64,000 nt of DNA from Flavobacterium sp. (GCA_018401995.1 JAGYJR010000008.1:1-64000); one strand, 5' to 3'. Positions 1-11,102 are shown, counted from the stretch's first letter. The notes: generated from the sequence alone by a model not told the origin. Numbers and translations: made by a program.

Positions 1-507
1 AGTTGCTTTTATTAACTGTTGCTCTAGATCTTCCATGTTGTTGTTATCGTAACGGTAACGTGCAGCTTTACACAAACGAACACCATCAATAATAGATGCG
101 TGATTCAAAGAATCAGAAATGATACAATCTTCTTCTCCCAACAAAGGCTCAAAAACACCACCATTCGCATCAAAAGCGGCTGCGTATAAAATAGTATCTT
201 CTGTTCCATAAAAATCAGCAATCTTATTTTCTAATTCTTTGTGAATATCTTGCGTTCCACAAATAAAACGTACTGATGACATTCCAAAACCATGAGAATC
301 TAAAGCATCTTTTGCTGCTTGCACTACTTCTGGATGAGATGACAATCCTAAATAATTGTTCGCACAAAAGTTTAAAACCGTTTCACCTGTCGAAATTGTA
401 ATTTCTGCTCCTTGAGGCGAAGTAATAATGCGCTCTTTTTTAAATAATCCGTTTTCTTGAATGGTATTTAATTCGTTTTGTAGGTGTTGTTGAATTTTTC
501 CGTACAT
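1..507 (-). CDS. kbl: 2-amino-3-ketobutyrate CoA ligase / glycine C-acetyltransferase, N-terminal part, cut by window edge
   Basis: Minus-strand reading from ATG at 507 gives [38 protein letters not shown]...[16 protein letters not shown], typical of the alpha-oxoamine synthase family; open to the left edge. Confidence 0.85.
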   Translation of the reverse strand, partial: MYGKIQQHLQNELNTIQENGLFKKERIITSPQGAEITISTGETVLNFCANNYLGLSSHPEVVQAAKDALDSHGFGMSSVRFICGTQDIHKELENKIADFYGTEDTILYAAAFDANGGVFEPLLGEEDCIISDSLNHASIIDGVRLCKAARYRYDNNNMEDLEQQLIKAT

Positions 508-547
508 AATATTATATTATTACTAGTTTGTTGTTATTAATTCCTGG

Positions 548-3500
548 TTACAAAGTTACTATTTCTACGCTTTCTCCTATGTATATTAGCACTTTTTTTG
601 CAACTGTATAGTTCATTTCTTGAAGTGCCAATTCATATTCTTCTAATTGTACTTTGTGTTTGTTTTGCTTTTCTCCTGTTTTGTAATCCAATAATAAAGC
701 TTGATTTCCCTTCAAAACTACCCTATCAGGCTTAATAGTTTTGGTTGCTTTTTTGATGATATTTTGCTCATTGAATACTTTTGTATCGGCATCAAAAAAC
801 GAAATCAATTCTTCATGATTCACAATTTTCTCAATCGTTTCTTTAAAAATAGCATTTTGAGAAAACGTAATCAATCCTAATTCGGTTGCTTTTTGAATGG
901 CTAAATCCACATCGTCTTTCGTATGAATAAACGCCATAATTTCATGTAAAATGTTCCCAAAAGTAATCGCGTCTTGTTGCGCCGTTCCCCACATTAAAGC
1001 TTCGCGTTGTGCAATTTTGATGTTTTTTGGATTTAATTTGTGCGAAACAATTCCGATTTGATTGTTTTTGCCTTCATGAGCTTTGTTAGTTGAAACCCGA
1101 ACTGAATCACCAAATTCGTATTCTAATTTTGTGTCTTCATAATTTCCTAAATTCAACAAAAACTCGATAAAATAAGTGGCTAAATTGTTTGGATACGTAC
1201 CATCCTTTTTTAATTTCATTTTATTCGAAATCACATACAATTGTTCTTCAGCACGTGTTAAAGCCACATACAAAACGTTAATCGTATCTAAAACTTCTTC
1301 TTGATTTTTAGTTTGGAAAATAACTTTAGCTTCGTTTCCGTAACTTTCCACTTCTTTTCGATTATTAATTAATGCTTTTGGCAAATCGATATTCGAATCT
1401 TCTAACGGAATCCAAAGTTTGTCTTTAATTTTTCTCGAAAAATCTTCTTCCGCAAACGGAAAAATCACCACTGGAAACTCCAAACCTTTGGATTTATGAA
1501 TCGTCATAATACGAACTGCATTGGTTCCTTCTGGCGATGGAATACTTTTTTGGTAGCCAATTTTATCCCAATATTCCAAGAAATCCGAAATACTCGATTG
1601 CACTTTTACGTCTTTTTCTAATACCAAATCCAAAAAATACTGCAAATACGAAGTATTCACTTTATCATTTAAGAAAGTCGCAATCAAAATTTCAACCGCT
1701 TCATACAATGATTTTTTCTTGCAATTTTTAAACGAAATTTCAATTCCAATAGATTTCAAAAACGTTTCTAATTCTTCCGAATTTTTATCTTTTGCAGCCA
1801 AGATGAAATCATGAATCGCTAATTCTGACTGTAAATATTTCGCAATGAAATACAAGAAATACACTTTCGATTCATCGTCTTTCGGATTTTTCAAATAGCG
1901 AAGCAACGCAATCAACAACTTCACTTCAGTCGCATTTTGAATCAATAAAGTTTCCGAAGATAAAATCGGAACGCTGTTTTCAGTTAAGAAATTCGCTAAT
2001 TTAATTCCGGGCGCTTTCGTTCGCGTAAGCAAAACAATGTCTTTGTATTCAAATCCGTTCGCGATACATTTTTCAATGGTTCGCAAGGTTTGATTCAAGT
2101 AAAACTTATCTTTTACCGAAATCGAATCGTTTTCCGAATCAAAACCTTCGACTTCCGTTTCGTCTTCTGGCACTTCGATGAACGACAAATTCACATAACC
2201 ACCCATTTTGGAATTGATGTCTTGATGTGAAAGGTTTTCGTAAAGATTTTTATAATCTGGATTTTCGAATTTATCGGATAATTGCTTGAAAAAAGCATTA
2301 TTAAACTGAATGACTTCGGAATAACTACGATAATTCGTGCCCAAACGAAGCGTTTCTTTATTTTTATTGGAAAATGGATTGTGTTTTTTATCTTCTTTCG
2401 CCAAATCGATAAATTGTTCGGCTTTTCCGCCGCGCCAACGGTAAATGGCTTGTTTTGGATCACCAACTAACATTAATGTTCCTTGCTGACCAAAATCGTC
2501 TTGACCAGAAAGGCGTTATCAATTAGCGGAATTAAATTTTGCCATTGCATCACCGAAGTGTCTTGAAATTCATCGATGAAATAATGACGGTATTTTTCGC
2601 CCAAACGCTCATAAATAAAAGGTGCTGGTTGGTTTTGAATTTCGTTATGAATGATTTTATTGAAATCGGAAATCGAAACTAAATTTTGTTCTTCCTGAAT
2701 TTGTTTGAATTCTTGATAAATCGTGTTTAGTAACGACAATGGGTTTAGATTTTGGAGAAAAGCTTCATACATAGCCACTTTTCCTAACTTATCGTAGATC
2801 GATTTTAGTTGTGAAACAATTTCATCAATAATTGATTCAATTATAGCAACGTCTTTTGCCGATTTTAAAACCTTGATATCATCAGGAGAAAAATATTTTT
2901 TTTGTGTGTCTTTCAGTTGATTTGACTCAATATTATTCAAATGATCATTGAAATACTTTGGAAAAGAACTTAAACTCGCGCCATTTGATTCAATAAAATG
3001 CTTGGTTTTTTTCCCATCTTCGCTAGTTTCGACTTTTAATTGCTTGATTTCTTCCTGCAATTTCTTTTTGATTACACCAAAATCATCCAAACTCTTATCG
3101 GACATTTCTTTGATTTCTTCCGAATTATTTTCGTTGGTAATCAATTGGGCAACCTTTAATAATTCGGCCGAAATGTCCCAGTTTTTATCGTCGTCGGTTT
3201 TTTCTTTTGAAAATTCGATTAGTAATTTGGTTAGATTTACATCATCACCAGCTTTTGAAATCACCAAATCGATGGCCTCTTGCAAAAGTGAATCGGTTTC
3301 CAAAGACACTTCAAAATTCGGGGGTAAATTCAAATCTTGTGCAAACGTTCTAATAACTTTATGCGTGAATTTATCAATCGTAGAAATATCAAAAGCAGCA
3401 TAATTGTGAATGATATTTTTGATGATGGCTTTCGATTTATCTTTTAAAGTAGCGATGCTTAATTTGGTTTCCGAAGCAACATCTTTTAGCAATTCCATCG

Positions 3501-3720
3501 CTTTGTCGGATGTGGTATCAATGGAAAACTCGTACAAACTGGAAACAATTCGACTTTTCATTTCTTCCACCGCTTTGTTGGTAAACGTAATGGCTAAAAT
3601 TTTTCGATACGCATCGTCGTTCGTAGCTAAGAAAAGAATTTTTAAATATTCTTTCGTTAGCGTGTACGTTTTTCCTGAACCAGCCGAAGCATCGTATATG
3701 GTAAAAGCTGTTGTTTTCAA
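548..3720 (-). CDS. UvrD/AddA-like ATP-dependent helicase-nuclease, split by an apparent frameshift near 2512 (ORFs 2473-3720 and 548-2473)
   Basis: N-terminal ORF has the Walker A ASAGSGKTYTLT; C-terminal ORF has VGDPKQAIYRWRGG, LYVALTRAEEQLYV and a C-terminal LLDYKTG nuclease-like motif. Reading +1 around the junction gives ...GQDDFGQQGTLMLVGDPKQAIYRW, joining the two halves. Confidence 0.85.
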
Positions 3721-3827
3721 ATGTTATATTTATCTTAATAATAGCGGTATAGAAACTATCTATTTTTGATTCCGAAGTTTAATTTGTAAATTTGGTGAAA
3801 ATATTACTAATCTAAAAATAAAATATT

Positions 3828-4436
3828 ATGGCTTTTGAATTACCACAATTACCTTATGCATACGATGCATTAGAACCACATATTGATGCTAGAACAATGG
3901 AAATTCACCATTCAAAACATCACAATGCTTACACTACAAATTTAAATGCTGCAATTGCAGGAACAGATTTAGAAGGAAAAAACATTGAAAATATTTTAAT
4001 TAATTTAGATCCAAATAATGCTGCGGTTAGAAATAACGGTGGTGGTTTTTATAATCACAATTTATTTTGGACGGTTATGACGCCAAACGGTGGTGGATTA
4101 CCAACAGGTGATTTAGCTGAAGCTATTGAAAGAGATTTCAAATCATTTGAAGAATTTAAAGCTCAATTTGCAAAAGCAGCAGCAACGCGTTTTGGTTCAG
4201 GATGGGCTTGGTTATGTGTACATAAAGGTGGGAAATTAGAAATTTGCAGTTCGGCAAATCAAGACAATCCTTTAATGCCAGGCATTGGATGTGGCGGGAC
4301 ACCTGTTTTAGCCCTTGATGTTTGGGAACATGCTTATTATTTAAACTATCAAAACCGTCGTCCTGATTATGTGGAAGCTTTTTTCAATGTAATTAACTGG
4401 ACAGAAGTAGCAAAACGTTTTGCGGAATCAAAATAA
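3828..4436 (+). CDS. Superoxide dismutase [Mn/Fe]
   Basis: [33 protein letters not shown]...[22 protein letters not shown] is the Fe/Mn SOD signature. Confidence 0.96.
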   Translation: MAFELPQLPYAYDALEPHIDARTMEIHHSKHHNAYTTNLNAAIAGTDLEGKNIENILINLDPNNAAVRNNGGGFYNHNLFWTVMTPNGGGLPTGDLAEAIERDFKSFEEFKAQFAKAAATRFGSGWAWLCVHKGGKLEICSSANQDNPLMPGIGCGGTPVLALDVWEHAYYLNYQNRRPDYVEAFFNVINWTEVAKRFAESK

Positions 4437-4458
4437 TTAATTCTTTTACATAAAAACA

Positions 4459-4490
4459 AAAAGCAGAAGTTTTCACTTCTGCTTTTTTTT
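4459..4490 (+). terminator. Intrinsic terminator downstream of sod
   Basis: aaaaagcagaagt-tttc-acttctgctttttttt: perfect stem plus T-run. Confidence 0.8.
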
Positions 4491-4504
4491 ATTTCTAACC
4501 CAAT

Positions 4505-4658
4505 AAAAAAGGTGAAATTTCTTTCACCCTTTTTGCCCCAAATCTACCATAAAACTTAACCTACTAATTTTCTGGTAGCGCTAAAGTATAGTGATAATTT
4601 CATAGCGAATAATTTAATTGTTGAATCGTCAAAATAATCGACGAAATGCATTTTACTA
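4505..4658 (-). repeat. Copy 1 of a duplicated ~150-bp intergenic unit (micro-ORF/sRNA-like, terminator-ended)
   Basis: The core gccccaaatctaccataaaacttaacctactaattttctggtag[c/g]gctaaagtat[a/g]gtg is repeated in copy 2 with 2 mismatches over about 59 bp; flanked by a hairpin ggtgaaa..tttcacc plus T-run and by tgcattttgtcga-like sequence. Confidence 0.8.
4556..4651 (-). CDS. Possible 31-aa micro-ORF MHFVDYFDDSTIKLFAMKLSLYFSATRKLVG (speculative)
   Basis: ATG at 4651 to TAA at 4556; copy 2 begins with the same MHFVD but is out of frame relative to copy 1 because of a 1-nt length difference. Confidence 0.25.
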   Translation of the reverse strand: MHFVDYFDDSTIKLFAMKLSLYFSATRKLVG

Positions 4659-4703
4659 AGAATTGAATATTTTCTTGATGTATAATTTTAAAAAAAGCAT
4701 AAA

Positions 4704-4860
4704 AAAAAGGTGAAATTACTTTCACCTTTTTGCCCCAAATCTACCATAAAACTTAACCTACTAATTTTCTGGTAGGGCTAAAGTATGGTGGGATTTTGTA
4801 TTCTTATAAAAAAATTGTTAAACGAATTAAAAAAATCGACAAAATGCATTTTTAGTAAGC
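4704..4860 (-). repeat. Copy 2 of the duplicated intergenic unit, abutting the 3' end of purF
   Basis: Same core (4732-4790) and terminator-like hairpin (aaaaaaaaggtgaaattactttcaccttttt) as copy 1. Confidence 0.8.
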
Positions 4861-6750
4861 ACGAGCATCTTTTCCTTCGTAGAAATTCATGAATGCTCGG
4901 TTTACTACACGATTTCCTCCATCAGTAGGATAATCACCTGTAAAATACCAATCGCCTAAATTCTTTGGACAAGCAATATGTAAATCTTCAACCGTTTGGT
5001 AAATAATTTTAACTTCAGCTTTTGTGTTTTCAGGTGTAAGCATTTCGGCAATTTTATCTGAAATTTCTTGATCGGTGAAAGGCGCGTAAATCTCTTTTAC
5101 ATAATTCACTACATCAGCATCACTAAAATCTTCTTGTGCTTTCGACTTTTGGTATACTTCCTCTACAATATGATATAAATTGCGTTCTTTCAGTAAATCC
5201 AAAGCCGCTCTAAAAGCTACTAAACCTTCTAATTTCGCCATATCAATTCCGTAGCAATCTGGATAGCGGATTTGAGGTGCTGATGAAACCACGACAATTT
5301 TCTTTGGATGCAAACGATCCATCATTTTAATAATACTTTGTTTTAAGGTAGTTCCTCGTACAATACTATCATCAATAATGACCAAATTATCCGTTGGTTT
5401 TACTACTCCATACGTTACATCATAAACGTGAGCCACTAAATCGTCTCTACTACTGTCTTCGGTAATAAACGTTCTTAATTTGGCATCTTTAATCGCAATT
5501 TTCTCTGTTCTGATTTTTACTGAAAGTAATTCCTTCAAGGTATCTTCAGTCAAGATATCTTTTCGCTCAATAATCATTTTGGCTTTTCGTTGGTTTAGAA
5601 AATCCTGAGCCGCTTCACACATACCGTAAAATGAAGTTTCAGCCGTATTTGGAATGAAAGAGAAAACCGTATTATCTGTATCGTTATCTATTGCATGTAA
5701 AACACTTGGAAAAATCAATCTTCCTAATTCTTTACGCTCCTGATAAATTTCAGCGTCACTTCCGCGAGAAAAATAAATTCTTTCAAACGAACAAGCCTTT
5801 TTAATTACAGGTGTTCTTACTTCTTCAATAGAAACATTTCCATTTTTCTTGATGATGATTGCGCTTCCTGGAGTTAATTCTTGTACTTTTTCGAAAGCAA
5901 CATTGAAAACCGTTTGAATTACTGGTCGTTCTGAAGCCACTACTACAATTTCATCATCTTCATAGAAATACGCAGGACGAATTCCGGCAGGATCGCGTAA
6001 TACAAACGAATCTCCATGACCAAAAAGTCCAGCCATTGCGTAACCTCCATCAAAATTTCGAGAAGCACGTTCTAAAATGCGTTGCGCATTTAGTCGTTCT
6101 CCTATAATTGGCGAAGCTTCTTGTTTAGAATATCCTTCGTTCTTACACTGTTTGTATAATTCGGTAACTTCATCATCTAAGAAATGCCCAATTTTTTCCA
6201 TTACGGTAACGGTATCCGCCATTTGTTTTGGATGTTGACCTAAATCAATTAAGTTTTGGAACAACTCTTTAACATTGGTCATATTGAAATTACCTGCCAC
6301 AATTAAATTGCGATGCATCCAATTGTTTTGGCGTAAAAATGGATGAACACTTTCGATGCTGTTTTTACCAAAAGTCCCGTAACGAACGTGACCTAAAAAC
6401 ACTTCTCCTATGTAAGGAATGTTTTGTTTTTGAAGCGCTACGTTGTTTTGATATTCTGGATGTTCTTCTAACTCGCGACTGATTCTGTCGTTAATTTGAG
6501 CGAAGATATCCTTAATAGGTTGTGGATCGTTAGAACGGATTCGGCTGATGTATCGTTCCCCTGGATTTACATCCAATTTGATACTGGCTAATCCAGCTCC
6601 ATCTTGACCGCGGTTGTGTTGCTTTTCCATAAGTAAGTACATTTTTTGTACACCATAGAAAGCCGTACCGTATTTTTCTTTGTAGAATTCTAACGGTTTT
6701 TTTAATCTTAGTAATGCAATTCCACATTCGTGTTGTATAGCGTCACTCAT
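4852..6750 (-). CDS. purF: Amidophosphoribosyltransferase (class II glutamine amidotransferase)
   Basis: Begins MSDAIQHECGIALLRL; contains EKQHNRGQDGAGLAS and the PRTase motif LVIIDDSIVRGTT. Confidence 0.9.
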   Translation of the reverse strand: MSDAIQHECGIALLRLKKPLEFYKEKYGTAFYGVQKMYLLMEKQHNRGQDGAGLASIKLDVNPGERYISRIRSNDPQPIKDIFAQINDRISRELEEHPEYQNNVALQKQNIPYIGEVFLGHVRYGTFGKNSIESVHPFLRQNNWMHRNLIVAGNFNMTNVKELFQNLIDLGQHPKQMADTVTVMEKIGHFLDDEVTELYKQCKNEGYSKQEASPIIGERLNAQRILERASRNFDGGYAMAGLFGHGDSFVLRDPAGIRPAYFYEDDEIVVVASERPVIQTVFNVAFEKVQELTPGSAIIIKKNGNVSIEEVRTPVIKKACSFERIYFSRGSDAEIYQERKELGRLIFPSVLHAIDNDTDNTVFSFIPNTAETSFYGMCEAAQDFLNQRKAKMIIERKDILTEDTLKELLSVKIRTEKIAIKDAKLRTFITEDSSRDDLVAHVYDVTYGVVKPTDNLVIIDDSIVRGTTLKQSIIKMMDRLHPKKIVVVSSAPQIRYPDCYGIDMAKLEGLVAFRAALDLLKERNLYHIVEEVYQKSKAQEDFSDADVVNYVKEIYAPFTDQEISDKIAEMLTPENTKAEVKIIYQTVEDLHIACPKNLGDWYFTGDYPTDGGNRVVNRAFMNFYEGKDARAY

Positions 6751-6803
6751 AAGTTGTTGTGTTGTTGTAGGTTGTTGTAATTCTTATTCTTTTTGAAACA
6801 AAA

Positions 6804-6830
6804 AATGCCCCGAAATTTCGAGGCACGTTT
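6804..6830 (-). terminator. Hairpin terminator-like element between the pfkB-family kinase and purF
   Basis: gccccgaaatttcgaggc followed by acgttttt. Confidence 0.5.
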
Positions 6831-7763
6831 TTATTCTTCTAATTCTATTTCAAATTGCGTTAAGGCTTTAAATTGTTGCAAACGCGCATTCACTTCTTTT
6901 TTATCTAAAGTTTCCATTCTTTCTGTTCCAAATTTCTCCACACAGAATGATGCTAAATTGGAACCATAAATAATTGCATTCTTCATATTTTCGAATGAAA
7001 TATTTTCTGATTGTGCAATGTAACCTGCAAAACCACCAGCGAAAGTATCACCAGCGCCTGTTGGGTCAAAAACTTCTTCTAATGGTAACGCTGGAGCAAA
7101 GAAAACTTCTTTGTTATGGAATAATAATGCGCCGTGCTCTCCTTTTTTGATTACCACATATTTTGGTCCCATTGTGTGAATTTTAGCTGCTGCTTTTACC
7201 AAAGAATATTCTCCTGATAATTGACGTGCTTCTTCATCGTTGATTGTGATTACATCAACACGTTTGATAACGTCTAATAATTCTGGTAAGGCACAATCCA
7301 TCCAAAAGTTCATCGTATCTAAAACGACTAACTTTGGTCTTTCAGACATTTGGTTTAAAACACCTGATTGTACAATTGGGTGTAAGTTTCCTAATAAAAC
7401 TACATCTGAATTTTTATACGCTTGAGGCACAACTGGATTAAAATCAGCCAAAACGTTTAATTCGGTAACTAAAGTATCGCGAGAATTTAAATCGTTGTGG
7501 TATTTTCCACTCCAAAAGAAGGTTTTTCCACCTTTTACGATTTCGATGCCTTCTATATTTACTCCTTTGTTTTCTAATAAATCTAAATATTCCTTTGGAA
7601 AATCTTCTCCTACTACCGAAACAATAGCTGCATCAACATTAAAAAAGTTAGACGCTAAACCTATGTAAGTTGCGGCTCCACCTAAAATTTTGTCCGTTTT
7701 TCCGAAAGGTGTTTCAATAGCGTCAAAAGCTACTGTTCCTACTATCAATAATTTGTTCATCAA
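6831..7763 (-). CDS. PfkB-family carbohydrate/nucleoside kinase
   Basis: Contains GGAATYIGLA near the N-terminus and the DPTGAGDTFAGGFAGY signature. Confidence 0.9.
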   Translation of the reverse strand: MMNKLLIVGTVAFDAIETPFGKTDKILGGAATYIGLASNFFNVDAAIVSVVGEDFPKEYLDLLENKGVNIEGIEIVKGGKTFFWSGKYHNDLNSRDTLVTELNVLADFNPVVPQAYKNSDVVLLGNLHPIVQSGVLNQMSERPKLVVLDTMNFWMDCALPELLDVIKRVDVITINDEEARQLSGEYSLVKAAAKIHTMGPKYVVIKKGEHGALLFHNKEVFFAPALPLEEVFDPTGAGDTFAGGFAGYIAQSENISFENMKNAIIYGSNLASFCVEKFGTERMETLDKKEVNARLQQFKALTQFEIELEE

Positions 7764-7907
7764 TATGAATTTGAAATAAGGTGCAAAGATAAGTTTTTGT
7801 TTAGAAGTTTAAAAGTTTAAATTCCGAAACTTCGGGATAAAAGTTTAAATGGCTTTTAACAATATAATTTTGCGCTATTTTTTGTAAATTTGTAGAAAAC
7901 CCAACAA

Positions 7908-8219
7908 TTGAGCACTACATCATTAATAAAATGCAGTTCCTGCGGAACATTTAATCGAAATTTGGATTACTGTTCCAATTGCGGCGCATTGATTAACCCC
8001 GAACTTCTTCGAAAAAAAAGCGTTGAAAAAAGAAAGAAAGCGTTCAGTGAACAGTTAAAAAAAGAACATCTTGAAACTAAAAGCACTTTTTTTTACAAGT
8101 TGCTTCATCACCGTTTTTGGTTGGTTCGCATTATAGCTTCAGCACTATATTCGGTTTGGATTGTAATTATGGCTATTGGAAGCTTTTTAGCTTGGTTGGC
8201 CGCAGCTATTTCAGCCTAA
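7908..8219 (+). CDS. Small zinc-ribbon plus membrane-helix hypothetical protein (TTG start)
   Basis: KCSSCGTFNRNLDYCSNCGALI has two CxxC pairs; hydrophobic C-terminus. Confidence 0.65.
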   Translation: MSTTSLIKCSSCGTFNRNLDYCSNCGALINPELLRKKSVEKRKKAFSEQLKKEHLETKSTFFYKLLHHRFWLVRIIASALYSVWIVIMAIGSFLAWLAAAISA

Positions 8220-8575
8220 TGAAAAAACAAAAAAATTATTCCTTTTTAATTTTTATAACTTTGGTATTGAGTGCCGCAACAGTATATTTTCTTCAAAAAA
8301 ACGAAATAATCTTACCCAAACTGATAAACAATCACTTTAACGATTTGGTTGCACTTCCAATTGTACTTAGTATTTGTTTGTGGAGCATTAGAAAAATTCA
8401 TAACAATCCGAAATTCCAATTATCATTTTTACAATGCCTAATGATGGTGCTTTTTTATAGCTGGTTTTTTGAGTTGTATTTACCAAAAATTAATCCACGT
8501 TATACGGCAGATGTGATTGATGTTGCTATGTATTTAGTGGGCGGATTACTCTTTTATTTTGTTCATAAAAAGTAA
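8219..8575 (+). CDS. Small membrane protein, translationally overlapping the preceding ORF (TAATG)
   Basis: ATG at 8219 overlaps the TAA of 7908-8219; product MKKQKNYSFLIFITLVLSAATVYFLQKN... Confidence 0.6.
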   Translation: MKKQKNYSFLIFITLVLSAATVYFLQKNEIILPKLINNHFNDLVALPIVLSICLWSIRKIHNNPKFQLSFLQCLMMVLFYSWFFELYLPKINPRYTADVIDVAMYLVGGLLFYFVHKK

Positions 8576-8681
8576 GTGTGATTAAAAAAACGCAAATAAA
8601 TCATCTATTTTAATAAAGTTTTAACATTTAAATTTAAAAATACTTATATTTGAAGTTATAACTTAATTTTTAAAAATTTTT

Positions 8682-9596
8682 ATGAGAAAAATCTTATTTT
8701 TAATAGCAATGTTTATTTGTACCAACTCCATCTATTCACAAGATTATGTTGATATTGTAAAACTTTCTGTAAACAACACTACTTTAGGTAACATTGAGGA
8801 TGATTACGAAACTAGTGTTAACAACACCAACTTTGAATTGTACTACCCTAAACAACTTTCTGAAAAATTTGTTCTTCTTATGGGTTTAACAGCCGAAAAC
8901 ACAAGATTAAACTTAGCAAAAGATTTTGAAAGAACAAGCTTGACCATGACGCGATTGAATTTAGGATTTAAATACCAACATTCAGAAAAATGGTCGGGAA
9001 CGTATGTTTTACTTCCAAAAATTGCTTCTGATTTTGACAACATTGGTTCAAACGATTTTCAAATTGGTGCTTTAGCCATTCTTGATTACCAATACAATGA
9101 ATCGTCTAAAGTTAAGTTTGGTTTGTACAGCTCTACAGAAAACCATGGTGCTACCTTAACTCCGATTGTTGGTTTATGGCACCGTTCAAAAGACAGCAAG
9201 TTTTACATCAACGCTACTTTACCAATTCGAATGGATGCTAATTATGCACTTACTAAAAACTTCAGCGTTGGATCTGATTTATTAACATCAATTAAATCTT
9301 ATAATTTATCAGAGTTTAACTCAGATGTATATGTTCAAGAAGAATCTATTCGTTTTGCATTGTATGCTGCATTAGGTTTAATGGAAAATTCGATTATTTT
9401 GAGAGGAAAGATTGGTTTTGACACTACTGATTACGGGGCTTTTAATAGTAACGAAAAAGTTGGCGTTCAAGTGTTAACATTCCCTTTAAGTACTGACAAA
9501 AGAGAGCGATTAAATTCAGAATTTGATTCAGCCTTGTATTTAGGTTTTGATGCCATTTACCGATTTGATTTAACGAAAGCTAAAAAAGATGAATAA
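8682..9596 (+). CDS. Outer-membrane beta-barrel-like protein (DUF6268-like)
   Basis: Signal peptide MRKILFLIAMFICTNSIYSQ, then alternating amphipathic strands; ends YLGFDAIYRFDL. Confidence 0.65.
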   Translation: MRKILFLIAMFICTNSIYSQDYVDIVKLSVNNTTLGNIEDDYETSVNNTNFELYYPKQLSEKFVLLMGLTAENTRLNLAKDFERTSLTMTRLNLGFKYQHSEKWSGTYVLLPKIASDFDNIGSNDFQIGALAILDYQYNESSKVKFGLYSSTENHGATLTPIVGLWHRSKDSKFYINATLPIRMDANYALTKNFSVGSDLLTSIKSYNLSEFNSDVYVQEESIRFALYAALGLMENSIILRGKIGFDTTDYGAFNSNEKVGVQVLTFPLSTDKRERLNSEFDSALYLGFDAIYRFDLTKAKKDE

Positions 9597-9627
9597 ACAA
9601 TAAGGGAGCTGAAAAGCTCCTTTTTTA

Positions 9628-10107
9628 TTACAACAACTTCCCTTCTTCTCTTTCGTAAAACACGTCAATCGATAATTTTTCTTGTTGGGAAGCCATAACG
9701 GCTAATGCATCGCAACGTTCGTTTTGTGGATGACTGTTGTGTCCTTTTACCCATTGAAAATCGACTTGGTGTTGGCGGTATATTTTTAAGAAACGAATCC
9801 ATAAATCTGGATTTTTCTTGGCTTTGAAGTTGATTTTTTCCCACTGAAATACCCAGCGTTTTTCTACTGCATCCACCACATATTTGGAATCAGAAACGAC
9901 TAAAACCTTTGTCTTTGGGGTTTTTAATTTTTCCAAGCCTACAATTACCGCTAATAATTCCATTCGGTTATTGGTCGAGAGTCGAAAACCTTCGAAAAAT
10001 TCTTTTTTATACGGAGTTCCAACCATTTCCATGACTACGCCATAGCCAGCCGGACCAGGATTCCCCTTGGCGGCACCGTCTGTATATATGTGGACTTCGT
10101 GAGACAA
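9628..10107 (-). CDS. rnhA: Ribonuclease HI
   Basis: YTDGAAKGNPGPAGYG, STNNRMELLAV, SDSKYVVDAV, WVKGHNSHPQNERCDALA. Confidence 0.95.
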   Translation of the reverse strand: MSHEVHIYTDGAAKGNPGPAGYGVVMEMVGTPYKKEFFEGFRLSTNNRMELLAVIVGLEKLKTPKTKVLVVSDSKYVVDAVEKRWVFQWEKINFKAKKNPDLWIRFLKIYRQHQVDFQWVKGHNSHPQNERCDALAVMASQQEKLSIDVFYEREEGKLL

Positions 10108-10119
10108 GTAAAAAGGGAT

Positions 10120-10683
10120 TTAGATATTAGGGATTAGTTTTTCTATTATTTCTGGAAAATAGCGCTGTTCCAATTCATGAACCTTTTGTGCAATTTCTTC
10201 AGCCGAATTGCAATCTTCAACATTGACGGCTTTCTGAAAAATGAACTCGCCTTCATCGTAATGTTCGTTTACATAATGAATAGTGATTCCGGTTTCTTTT
10301 TCTTTATTGTCCAAAACTGCTTGATGCACATGCATTCCATACATGCCTTTTCCACCGTAATTTGGCAATAGAGCAGGATGAATATTAATCACTTTTGGAT
10401 ATTCCTTTAATATAGATTCAGGAAATTTTAGTAAAAATCCAGCCAAAACAATCAAATCAGGTTGAAACTTACTTAGTTCGCGTAAGACAAATCCTTCATT
10501 TAATTGTGCTTTTGTAAAAACAACTGAAGGAATTTGGTGGTTTTCTGCTCTTTCCAATACCTTAGCATCTGATTTGTTTGAAAATATTACATTAACCCTT
10601 CCTAAATTAGAGTTTTTAAAATATTGCATGATGTTTTCAGCATTAGAGCCATTACCAGAAGCAAAAATCGCTATTTTTTTCAT
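10120..10683 (-). CDS. purN: Phosphoribosylglycinamide formyltransferase
   Basis: MKKIAIFASGNGSNAENIM, NIHPALLPNYGGKGMYGMHVH; likely ATG at 10683 rather than the longer ORF start. Confidence 0.93.
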   Translation of the reverse strand: MKKIAIFASGNGSNAENIMQYFKNSNLGRVNVIFSNKSDAKVLERAENHQIPSVVFTKAQLNEGFVLRELSKFQPDLIVLAGFLLKFPESILKEYPKVINIHPALLPNYGGKGMYGMHVHQAVLDNKEKETGITIHYVNEHYDEGEFIFQKAVNVEDCNSAEEIAQKVHELEQRYFPEIIEKLIPNI

Positions 10684-10857
10684 TAGTATCAGTGTAATTA
10701 CAGTACAAAAAAAGGAATAATTATTGGTAAAAAATAGAAAAAAGACTTCTTTATGAATTATTTTTTTTATTTTCGTAGTCACATTTAGTAACAATAATGT
10801 TGTTTTAAAATAAGTTTTTTTATTTTTGCCAACAAATTAAATTAAAAATTAAAGATT

Positions 10858-11094
10858 ATGTCAGACATTGCATCAAGAGTAAAAGCGATTATCGTAGACA
10901 AATTAGGTGTTGACGAAAACGAAGTTGTAACAGAGGCTAGCTTCACTAACGATTTAGGAGCTGATTCATTAGACACTGTTGAGCTAATTATGGAATTCGA
11001 AAAAGAATTTGATATTCAAATTCCAGATGATCAAGCGGAAAACATTGCTACTGTAGGTCAAGCTATTTCTTACATCGAAGAGGCTAAGAAATAA
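10858..11094 (+). CDS. acpP: Acyl carrier protein
   Basis: [31 protein letters not shown]. Confidence 0.97.
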   Translation: MSDIASRVKAIIVDKLGVDENEVVTEASFTNDLGADSLDTVELIMEFEKEFDIQIPDDQAENIATVGQAISYIEEAKK

Positions 11095-11102
11095 TATCTA
11101 AT

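Noticed and set aside
1537-3769. Plus-strand ORFs 1537-1731, 2282-2470, 2948-3403, 3410-3769
   Set aside because: All are antisense to the well-supported helicase gene and show no independent family signature.
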